Below, piece after piece: positions 14,169-20,263 of a DNA stretch of 20,263 bases. This DNA comes from JAUNST01 sp964452285 (lineage in GTDB: Bacteria > Patescibacteriota > Microgenomatia > UBA1400 > PJMF01): positions 1 through 20,263 of the forward strand of contig CAYVKW010000019.1 in the NCBI GenBank assembly GCA_964452285.1. The letters run 5' to 3'. The notes under the pieces were generated by a model. It was not told the origin of the DNA and made no database searches. It was given only the letters and a program-made list of their open reading frames with translations. Each line of letters opens with the position of its first letter. Position 1 is the first letter of the stretch. The position numbers were made by a program, and so were the translations under genes.

Positions 14169-15218
14169 ATGAATAATCAGCCTGAAAAACATTATGTTTA
14201 TATCGACATTCTCAGAATAATATCTATCATAGGAATTATATCTTTACATTGTTCAGCTACTTTAGTGGAAAGCTTTTCTAGTTTAGGAATTTTCACTTGG
14301 TTAATAGCTGTTTTTTTTAACACTCTAGGGAGATTTGGAGTTAATATTTTTTTTATTTTAGCAGGCGCTCTTGCTTTAACAAAAAATTATTCAAATTGGT
14401 CATCCTTTTATTGTAAAAAATTTTTTAGACTTGTGATTCCATTTGTATTTTGGAGTATTTTTTATTACTTTTTTACCAAAATTACTAACTTAGAAACAGG
14501 ACATTTATGGTTTTTACGAATCTTGATAATTTTAGAATTTTTAACTCCAATGCTGCAATCGTCTTTAAATAAACTCACTAAAAAACAAATTTCAACTATT
14601 ATTTTAATTTTATTAATCTTGATTTTCGTTAGTTGGCTAGGGAAAATAATTAATTTTTCATTATTTATTTCCGACAATCTAATTGGCGGGCTCACTTTAT
14701 ATTTAATCGGTTTTTATTTACAAAAATTTACTACTCAAATCAATTGGAAAACCTGCATGTTTTTTTTAATTATTATATTTTTAATTAATAATATCGGTAC
14801 ATTCGTTATGTATTTCTTTTTTAATCAATTACAAAATTTTTGGTTTTATCCAATTGCTATTACTAATATTTTTGGTGCTATTATTCTTTATTTATTTATC
14901 AGAGATTATTTTAATAATAAAGAACTTTCGCCTGCATGGGAAAACAATATTCATCAATTTGGACAAAATACTTTTGGCGTTTATCTCATTCATATTTGGA
15001 TTATGTTTCTCCTGACCAGAATTGTTTGGGATTACAATTTTATTCATTTATCAATTTTTTCTCTTACTGTTTTTATTAAACTCATTATTATGACAGCTGG
15101 GACTTATTTTATCAGTAACTATTTAGTGAATTTTCTTAAATCTATACCTATATTAAAAATGGCTTTTGGCGAGAAAGAATCAATACCATTTATATTTAAA
15201 AGTAAAAGTTTAAAATAA
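14169..15218 (+). CDS. Acyltransferase 3 family membrane protein (surface polysaccharide O-acetyltransferase-like)
   Basis: The 349-aa protein is made of about ten hydrophobic helices. Near the N-terminus it has YIDILRIISIIGIISLHCSA, the acyltransferase-3 (PF01757) arrangement with Arg16 and His27 as the conserved functional pair, followed by FGVNIFFILAGALAL. Late helices carry FGVYLIHIWIMFLL, also typical of the family. Such proteins move an acetyl group from cytoplasmic acetyl-CoA across the membrane onto glycans (OafA and WecH are characterised relatives). Length is normal and no motif is missing. It has its own -10 box but lies in line with its neighbours, and acetylation of the glycan made by this cluster is the natural inference. 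The AT-rich codon use matches the following genes. Confidence 0.88.
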   Translation: MNNQPEKHYVYIDILRIISIIGIISLHCSATLVESFSSLGIFTWLIAVFFNTLGRFGVNIFFILAGALALTKNYSNWSSFYCKKFFRLVIPFVFWSIFYYFFTKITNLETGHLWFLRILIILEFLTPMLQSSLNKLTKKQISTIILILLILIFVSWLGKIINFSLFISDNLIGGLTLYLIGFYLQKFTTQINWKTCMFFLIIIFLINNIGTFVMYFFFNQLQNFWFYPIAITNIFGAIILYLFIRDYFNNKELSPAWENNIHQFGQNTFGVYLIHIWIMFLLTRIVWDYNFIHLSIFSLTVFIKLIIMTAGTYFISNYLVNFLKSIPILKMAFGEKESIPFIFKSKSLK

Positions 15219-15227
15219 ATTCTTCTA

Positions 15228-15236
15228 TGATATACT
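15228..15236 (+). promoter_or_regulatory. Extended -10 promoter of the methyltransferase gene
   Basis: TGATATACT fits TGnTATACT, with 12 nt to ATG 15249 and a predicted leader of about 6 nt. It would drive the 15249-18534 group, whose genes are packed or overlapping. Confidence 0.5.
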
Positions 15237-15248
15237 ATCATCAATCTT

Positions 15249-16202
15249 ATGCTCAATAATAAAGAAGCTTTTAAGTCAAAAGCCAGAATTTATCAAAATC
15301 CAATAGATCTAAATAATGCCAATGATCCACGAAAAATTATTTTTGATTGGATTTCACCTTGTACGCAAGTTTTAGATATAGGATGTGCTTGCGGAGACCT
15401 TGGTATAATTTTAAAAAAATATAAAAATTGTTTGGTTGATGGCTGTGATATTAATCAGGAGAGTTTATCAATAGCAAGACAAAATAAATGTTATAAAAAA
15501 TTATTTCAATGCGATTTTAATGATTGCTCGTTTTCCGAACAAAAAGTGTTAAGTAAAAAATATGATTATATTATTTTAAGTGATGTTATAGAACATCTAA
15601 TTGATGTAAATTCGGTATTAGATTATTTATCTTATTTCTTAAAAGAAGATTGGAAATTTCTTTTTTCAATTCCCAATATTGCTCATGCAAGTATTAAAGC
15701 TAGCTTAATTACTGATCGTTTTGACTATACTCAGACAGGGATTTTAGACGCTAGTCATTTACATTTTTATACTTCTCATAATATTGCACAACTTTTTGCT
15801 AAAAACAACTTATTAATCAAAAATGTTGCTTATACTAACACAGATTCTATTATTGGCTTTCAATCATTTGACATGTTTGCTTTACTTCCAAGAAAAATCA
15901 AGCGCTATATTTTTAATGATCTAGAATCTTATATTTGCCAGTATGTAATAAAATCAGAAAAAACTTCTTTAAAAGATTCGTTTATTTTTGTTAAAAATAA
16001 AAAAGATAGCATAGAAGAACTTTTTAAAAAAAATCAAGAAAATTTGCAAATTAATAATCATAATTTATCTATTTCAATATTACAGCAACAAAGAAAATGC
16101 CTTAATAGTTTGACTTTAGGTTATTGGCTTCATTGTAATATAGATTTACTGCGCCAAAAATTAAAAATCAGAACGAGGCTAAAACATCTATTTAGTCGAT
16201 AA
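15249..16202 (+). CDS. Class I SAM-dependent methyltransferase (glycan cluster)
   Basis: Residues about 35-170 form a Rossmann-fold methyltransferase of the Methyltransf_23 type: motif I VLDIGCACGDLG (41-52), the acidic SAM-ribose site VDGCDINQES (63-72), and IILSDVIEHLIDV (108-120), followed by SIPNIAHAS and SHLHFYTSHNI. The SHLHF-YT element is common in methyltransferases of surface-glycan and S-layer gene clusters. The last roughly 120 residues are charged, not recognised, and may bind the acceptor or partner enzymes. The protein is soluble. It is followed by the GT2 gene after 3 nt, so the two are probably translated together. Methylation of a sugar or terminal residue is inferred; the exact acceptor is unknown. 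Confidence 0.88.
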   Translation: MLNNKEAFKSKARIYQNPIDLNNANDPRKIIFDWISPCTQVLDIGCACGDLGIILKKYKNCLVDGCDINQESLSIARQNKCYKKLFQCDFNDCSFSEQKVLSKKYDYIILSDVIEHLIDVNSVLDYLSYFLKEDWKFLFSIPNIAHASIKASLITDRFDYTQTGILDASHLHFYTSHNIAQLFAKNNLLIKNVAYTNTDSIIGFQSFDMFALLPRKIKRYIFNDLESYICQYVIKSEKTSLKDSFIFVKNKKDSIEELFKKNQENLQINNHNLSISILQQQRKCLNSLTLGYWLHCNIDLLRQKLKIRTRLKHLFSR

Positions 16203-16205
16203 ATT

Positions 16206-17354
16206 ATGAATAAAAAAATTGAAAAGAAATTCAAAATCAACCAGAAAAATTTAGCTTCACTTTTTATTTTTGGACCGCTGTTTTTTATATTTATAGGAAT
16301 TTATTATCTTTTTGTTAAGATAATAAATTTTATCAGTTTCCCTTTTCAAAAAAATATAGTCATTAGCAAAAATAAAACAAAGTTGAATGGAATCAGCATT
16401 ATCATTCCGACTTGGAATAAAAAAGAATTAATTATTTCTTGCTTATTATTATTGGATAAAATCCTTATAAAAGAAGTATCAATTCCTATTGAGATTATCG
16501 TGATAGAAAATGGCTCTACTGACGGGAGCTTGCAAGCATTGTACAGTTTAAAACTAAAAAATGAATTAATAATTCTTGCTCAAAAAGAGAATCTAGGCTT
16601 TGCCAGAGCTATTAATCTTGCTGCTAGTCAGTCTAAATATAATTATATATATCTCATGAATAATGACATGGAAGTCCAAAAAAATACTTTTGCAGCACTT
16701 ATCGATTCTGCGCAACTATATTTAAAAAAAGGAAAAATCTTTTTTGGTTTAGCATCTCAAATTTTTTTCCATGATATTCGCAAGAGAAGAGAAGAATCTG
16801 GAAAAACTTATCTCGCTCCGAATGCTGGCTTTATCAAAGTTGCTCATGTTATAAATGATTTTAATTTACAACAAAATAGTTTAACAATGTATCCTGGAGG
16901 AGGTTCTTCGCTCATTAATAAGAATATTTTTTTGACATTAGGCGGATATGACTGGCATACTTATCGTCCATTATACGGAGAAGATCTAGATCTTGGTTAT
17001 CTTGCATGGAGGTTTGGTTTCCCTTCATATTTTTGTACCAATTCTCACATTGTCCATCATCATCGATCTAGCAGTAAACAAATTTCTATTAATCCCGATG
17101 ATATAATGTATAAAAATTTTCTAGCTTTCATGTGGAAAAACTTTATTGCTTCTAGTAATATTTTTAGGCATTTGTTTGCCTATCCATTTATGATGTTTAT
17201 TAGTATTCGTTATCGTCAATATTTTTTACAGTTGTTACCAATTCTGCCAAGCATATTCTGGCAAAGAATTAAACTCTCTTGCTACCATTCTGTTTATTCT
17301 GATAAGCAACTACTAGATTTTATTAATTTCGAAATTAATTATGAACAAACCTAA
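16206..17354 (+). CDS. Family 2 glycosyltransferase with N-terminal membrane segment
   Basis: After a basic start and one hydrophobic segment at about 17-43 comes a GT-A domain: SIIIPTWNKKE (64-74), VIENGSTDGSLQ (99-110), ENLGFARAINLA (128-139) and the metal-binding NNDMEV (152-157). Later PGGGSSLI and GYDWHTYRPLYGEDLDLGYL give the conserved GED catalytic-base region, followed by HIVHHHRSS. The pattern resembles rhamnosyltransferase-like GT2 enzymes that extend O-antigen or similar glycans. The N-terminal helix probably anchors it to the inner face of the membrane. Its 3' end overlaps the next glycosyltransferase start by 14 bp, implying translational coupling. Donor sugar cannot be predicted. 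Confidence 0.9.
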   Translation: MNKKIEKKFKINQKNLASLFIFGPLFFIFIGIYYLFVKIINFISFPFQKNIVISKNKTKLNGISIIIPTWNKKELIISCLLLLDKILIKEVSIPIEIIVIENGSTDGSLQALYSLKLKNELIILAQKENLGFARAINLAASQSKYNYIYLMNNDMEVQKNTFAALIDSAQLYLKKGKIFFGLASQIFFHDIRKRREESGKTYLAPNAGFIKVAHVINDFNLQQNSLTMYPGGGSSLINKNIFLTLGGYDWHTYRPLYGEDLDLGYLAWRFGFPSYFCTNSHIVHHHRSSSKQISINPDDIMYKNFLAFMWKNFIASSNIFRHLFAYPFMMFISIRYRQYFLQLLPILPSIFWQRIKLSCYHSVYSDKQLLDFINFEINYEQT

Positions 17355-18534
17355 ACTTTTACTCATTACCGCTATTTCTCCATTTCCAACTGATAGTGGA
17401 GGTAGTGTCCGTGTTTGGCATACTCTTGATAATTTAGCTCAAAAATACGAAATCCACTTTTTCTCTTTTAAGCCTATTAACTATCAATTAAGTCATAATG
17501 AAAAGCAGTTTTTACGTCGAAAAACCCATTTTTTTTACTTCTTTGATCTCTTCGATGAAAGAAACTTCAACGACTTTTTTTCTCATGGACAACCATTCTG
17601 GTTCACTCCATGGTATAGCGATGAATTGAAGCTTTTTATCAGCAATTATGTAAAGTTTAATGATATTTCTTTTGCTCAAGTTGAGTTTACGCAGCTACTT
17701 TACTTGATAGATGTTCTTCCAAAAAATATCCAAGCAACCTTTGTGGCACATGATATTAGTACGATTTCTTTTTTTCGGCGCGCACAAGAAACTATATTTA
17801 GTAAAAAGAAATTTCTTTTCTTTATCCTTTGTTTACAAATATGGTGGTATGAAAAGAAATATCTTCCAAAATATAGACATGTAATAGCAATGTCACATTC
17901 AGATAAAAAAACTTTACAACAACATTATGGCGTAAAAAATGCAATAGTTGTGCCTAATGGTATTGAATATGTAGAATCAAAATTTATCAAATTAATGAGA
18001 CACAAGCCAATAAAACTGGGTTACATTGGCGCTTTTGCTCATCCACCCAATGAGATGGCAGTGCGTTTTTTTATCACTAAGATAGCACCATTATTAGAAA
18101 AATCTGGACTAAACTATCAATTTTTTTATGTTGGTAAAAACGATTTTTGCTTATTTCAAACCATTATTGGCGAAGCTCATCTAAAAGAACCTGAGAGAAT
18201 CATCAATCTTGGTTTTGTTGATAACGCTGCCGATTTTTATCATCAGATTGATTGTCTCGTGACACCGATTTTTTCTGGCAGTGGCACAAGGTTGAAAATT
18301 TTAGAGGCTCTTGGCTACGGTTTGCCAGTAATTTCTACGAGCATTGGTGCTGAAGGGATTATCTTGCAATCAGAACAATTGCAATGCGCAAATTCAGCAA
18401 TAGAATTTCAGCAAAAAATTATTATTTGTGACGAGCAATTAAGACAAGGCATTAAATATGATAATCAAGATTTGAAAAAACAATATTTATGGAAAGAAAT
18501 TTTTAATGTCTATTTAGAAAAAGACAAAAAATGA
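17341..18534 (+). CDS. Family 4 (GT-B) glycosyltransferase
   Basis: The 397-aa protein is a retaining GT-B enzyme. The N-terminal half starts LLLITAISPFPTDSGGSVRV, the glycine-rich acceptor loop, and has AHDISTISFFRRA. The C-terminal half has VVPNGIEY (203-210), LGYIGAFAHPPNEMAVRFF, LGFVDNAADFY and the donor-binding signature SGSGTRLKILEALGYGLPV with Glu322, then STSIGAEGI. This resembles the subgroup found in exopolysaccharide clusters. No membrane helix is evident; a hydrophobic stretch at 157-170 may touch the membrane. It overlaps both neighbours: 14 bp with the GT2 gene, and an ATGA with the truncated acyltransferase. All expected motifs are intact. Confidence 0.92.
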   Translation: MNKPKLLLITAISPFPTDSGGSVRVWHTLDNLAQKYEIHFFSFKPINYQLSHNEKQFLRRKTHFFYFFDLFDERNFNDFFSHGQPFWFTPWYSDELKLFISNYVKFNDISFAQVEFTQLLYLIDVLPKNIQATFVAHDISTISFFRRAQETIFSKKKFLFFILCLQIWWYEKKYLPKYRHVIAMSHSDKKTLQQHYGVKNAIVVPNGIEYVESKFIKLMRHKPIKLGYIGAFAHPPNEMAVRFFITKIAPLLEKSGLNYQFFYVGKNDFCLFQTIIGEAHLKEPERIINLGFVDNAADFYHQIDCLVTPIFSGSGTRLKILEALGYGLPVISTSIGAEGIILQSEQLQCANSAIEFQQKIIICDEQLRQGIKYDNQDLKKQYLWKEIFNVYLEKDKK

Positions 18535-18824
18535 AACCGCTAACTAAAAAAAGAGTCGAATGGATTGATATTTTTAAAGGTCTCGCTATTGTTTTAATGG
18601 TTATTGGTCATACCACTGGCTTATTTAACATAATGATTTATCAATTTCATATGGCCGCATTCTTTTTTATTACTGGGTACTGCTCGTCATCAATTAAGAC
18701 AAAAACATTTTTGAAAGAAATTTTTGATAAATTTGTAAGTTTAATTCTCCCTTTAACAAGTGTCTTTCTTATTTTTATTTATGGAATTTTGAAATTATGG
18801 GCTCATATAGGTTGTCATATTTAG
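18531..18824 (+). pseudogene. Truncated acyltransferase 3 gene (N-terminal part only)
   Basis: The 97-aa product begins RVEWIDIFKGLAIVLMVIGH, followed by YQFHMAAFFFITGYC, the first two helices of acyltransferase-3 proteins in the fucose 4-O-acetylase-like branch. A third hydrophobic helix (LILPLTSVFLIFIYGIL) follows and the frame stops at 18824. Complete relatives have about 330-350 residues and ten helices, so roughly 70 percent is missing. Reading the other two frames downstream does not recover further membrane helices, so a simple frameshift does not explain it; a deletion fusing it to unrelated sequence does. It starts within an ATGA overlap with the GT4 gene and so may still be translated. 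Confidence 0.75.
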
Positions 18825-19081
18825 ATGGAGTTTTCAGTTTGTCTCATAATTTATTTGAATCAATTAATGCGGTCGGTAAAGGAGAATGGTTTTCAGAAGC
18901 AGTCCCTATTTGCAGAGATCATGGCTTACTTATTGATTCATCTGTTAGGGCAATTAAAACTGGTAACAATCAAATAAAACAGGTCGCTATTAATAATATT
19001 TTTAGTTTAATTAACAAAATTCCGTGGAAAAAAAGAGTTCAAGTTATGAATCTAATGCGCAAGCTTTTTATTTCTTATTAA
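18797..19081 (+). CDS. Unrecognised 94-aa reading frame, probably a 3' gene fragment
   Basis: No family was recognised. The frame is open from about 18731 (after a TAA at 18728) and ATG 18797 overlaps the end of the truncated acyltransferase. The product is soluble and basic at its end (IPWKKRVQVMNLMRKLFISY), with GEWFSEAVPICRDHGLLIDS in the middle. It has no membrane helices, so it is not the missing part of the acyltransferase. It may be the C-terminal remnant of a gene whose front was lost in the same deletion that truncated its neighbour, or a misassembly. It ends 2 nt before the convergent stop of the dehydratase gene, leaving no room for a terminator. Confidence 0.35.
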   Translation: MGSYRLSYLDGVFSLSHNLFESINAVGKGEWFSEAVPICRDHGLLIDSSVRAIKTGNNQIKQVAINNIFSLINKIPWKKRVQVMNLMRKLFISY

Positions 19082-19083
19082 AA

Positions 19084-20100
19084 TTATTTTTTTAAGTCAG
19101 ATTTTATTTCTTCGACTTTCATTAAAATTTCTTTTGTTTGTTGAAGATTTAGTCTTTTTGTATTATGTGAGGTATATTCCTCACTGTTAGTAATTCTTTT
19201 TTCACCAGACTCAAGATATTTCTCATAGTTTAAGTCGCGATGGTCACATTTAATACGATAATAATCATCTAAGTCCTCTGCTTTTACCATTTCTTCTCTA
19301 TTTACCAATGTTTCGTATACTTTTTCTCCATGACGCGTGCCAATAATTTCAATTTTAGAATCGGAATGATACAAATCAAGCAAAGATTTCGCTAAAGTCT
19401 CTACTGTACTTGCTGGAGCTTTTTGCACAAAAATATCTCCTTGCTGCCCATTTTCAAAAGCAAACATTACTAATCTTACCGCATCATCAAGAGTCATCAT
19501 GAATCTAGTCATGTTTTTATCGGTAATTGTTAAAGGCTGTTTATTCTTTATTTGTTTGATGAACAGAGGTACTACTGAACCTCTAGAAGCAAGGACATTT
19601 CCATAACGAGTACAACAAATTACTGTGTCTTTTTCGGTTAAGTTTCTTGCTTTAGCAATTGCCACTTTTTCCGCCCTCGCCTTACTAATTCCCATTGCAT
19701 TAATTGGATATACTGCTTTATCAGTACTTAAAACAATTATTTTTTTCACTTTATGCTCGATAGCGGAAGTTAATACATTATCAGTTCCAATAATATTTGT
19801 TTTTACAGCTTCCATTGGGAAAAACTCACAAGATGGTACTTGTTTTAAGGCTGCAGCATGAAATACTAAGTCTACTCCGTCCATCGCTTGATCTAGAGAC
19901 TGTTTTTCTCTTACATTTCCTAAAAAAAATTTCAATTTATCATTATGATATTTTTTTCTCATGTCGTCTTGTTTTTTTTCATCACGACTAAAAATTCTAA
20001 TTTCTTTTAAATCAGTATCTAAAAAAATCCTTAAAACAGCGTTTCCAAAAGATCCAGTTCCTCCAGTGATTAATAAAACTTTATTTTTTAAATTTGACAT
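19084..20100 (-). CDS. UDP-N-acetylglucosamine 4,6-dehydratase/epimerase, CapE/FnlA type
   Basis: This is an extended SDR enzyme acting on UDP-GlcNAc, catalysing 4,6-dehydration with C5 epimerisation, the first step toward UDP-L-FucNAc and related sugars. The NAD(P) site is ITGGTGSFGNAV (residues 11-22). The catalytic region reads STDKAVYPINAMGISKARAE (125-144): Met136 occupies the usual Tyr of YxxxK with Lys140 kept, the known hallmark of CapE and FnlA as opposed to PseB/FlaA1 types. The C-terminal YYRIKCDHRDLNYEKYLESGE and EYTSHNTKRL also match that subgroup. Length (338 aa) is close to characterised members (about 340). It stands alone on the minus strand; the usual partner enzymes (CapF reductase, CapG epimerase) are not in view and may lie off the right edge. 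Confidence 0.92.
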   Translation of the reverse strand: MSNLKNKVLLITGGTGSFGNAVLRIFLDTDLKEIRIFSRDEKKQDDMRKKYHNDKLKFFLGNVREKQSLDQAMDGVDLVFHAAALKQVPSCEFFPMEAVKTNIIGTDNVLTSAIEHKVKKIIVLSTDKAVYPINAMGISKARAEKVAIAKARNLTEKDTVICCTRYGNVLASRGSVVPLFIKQIKNKQPLTITDKNMTRFMMTLDDAVRLVMFAFENGQQGDIFVQKAPASTVETLAKSLLDLYHSDSKIEIIGTRHGEKVYETLVNREEMVKAEDLDDYYRIKCDHRDLNYEKYLESGEKRITNSEEYTSHNTKRLNLQQTKEILMKVEEIKSDLKK

Positions 20101-20108
20101 AGCTACAA

Positions 20109-20114
20109 ATTATA
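20109..20114 (-). promoter_or_regulatory. -10 box of the CapE-like gene
   Basis: TATAAT on the minus strand lies 8 nt before ATG 20100, predicting a start at about 20102 and a leader of 2 nt. A 7-bp inverted repeat, ACAAATT (20105-20111) with AATTTGT (20122-20128), spans the box and could be an operator, though the region is AT-rich. Confidence 0.55.
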
Positions 20115-20180
20115 AACCTAAAATTTGTAATTTAAATTCTACTTTGTAAATTAATATTATTTTGTTTGAAAAATTTTCAC

Positions 20181-20206
20181 AAAAACCGCCTTTAACGGCG
20201 GTTTTT
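20181..20206. terminator. Bidirectional intrinsic terminator near the right edge
   Basis: AAAAACCGCC (20181-20190) pairs perfectly with GGCGGTTTTT (20197-20206) around a 6-nt loop, with U-rich tails in both directions. No plus-strand gene ends here, so it most likely ends a minus-strand gene entering from beyond the right edge. The end of that gene cannot be fixed: stops occur at 20258-20256 and 20250-20248 in two frames, and the third is open. Confidence 0.85.
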
Positions 20207-20263
20207 ATTTTTTTAGCGAATTTTGCTTCTGTTATATTTGGAAAACTTATTTGCTTAAATTTT

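Noticed and set aside
18531..18534. Alternative genetic code with UGA read as Gly, known in some related lineages
   Set aside because: TGA ends the GT4 gene in a tight ATGA overlap and no conserved glycine position is encoded by TGA in the recognised genes.
10363..20263. tRNA or rRNA genes in the intergenic regions
   Set aside because: No cloverleaf with a GGTTCRA-type T-arm and no rRNA-like sequence was seen in any gap.

Overview
The window reads as a contig piece from a small-genome bacterium, most likely a member of the Candidate Phyla Radiation (Patescibacteria). That assignment is an inference. It rests on large glycine-rich and Ig-like surface proteins of the kind common in that group, start codons sitting almost directly downstream of -10 boxes, ribosomal proteins with extra tails, and an AT-rich surface-polysaccharide cluster. 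Genes use the standard code: TAA, TAG and TGA all act as stops, and one TGA lies in an ATGA start/stop overlap.

Layout. (1) 2-3097 (+): a secreted surface protein cut by the left edge, with three ALK-type glycine-rich domains, an Ig-like segment and a discoidin-like C-terminus. Its first two glycine-rich domains are encoded by identical 590-bp direct repeats. (2) 3159-7688 (+): the alpha-type ribosomal/transcription operon infA, rpmJ, rpsM, rpsK, rpsD, rpoA, rplQ, rplM, rpsI. It has near-twin extended -10 promoters before infA and rpmJ and a strong intrinsic terminator at the end. (3) 7759-10356 (-): a bifunctional class A penicillin-binding protein with a C-terminal Ig-like domain. (4) 10455-11084 (+): a DUF3800 protein, converging on a short minus-strand unit at about 11095-11199. 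That unit has a good promoter, a compact folded RNA of about 70 nt and an intrinsic terminator, and is the best candidate here for an undescribed element. (5) 11307-13165 (-): a LamG plus glycine-rich protein without a signal peptide, interrupted by a 10-N assembly gap. (6) 13287-19081 (+): an AT-rich surface-glycan cluster with an atypical putative glycosyltransferase, an acyltransferase-3 membrane protein, a SAM methyltransferase, GT2 and GT4 glycosyltransferases, a truncated second acyltransferase and an unrecognised fragment. (7) 19084-20100 (-): a CapE/FnlA-type UDP-GlcNAc 4,6-dehydratase/epimerase, then a bidirectional terminator before the right edge.

How it fits together. The ribosomal block is housekeeping. 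The penicillin-binding protein builds peptidoglycan. The glycan cluster and CapE probably build and decorate a surface polysaccharide containing an N-acetyl-dideoxy-hexosamine. The two glycine-rich proteins are candidate adhesion or surface-display factors. The composition change at about 13.2 kb suggests the glycan cluster has a different history from the ribosomal block.
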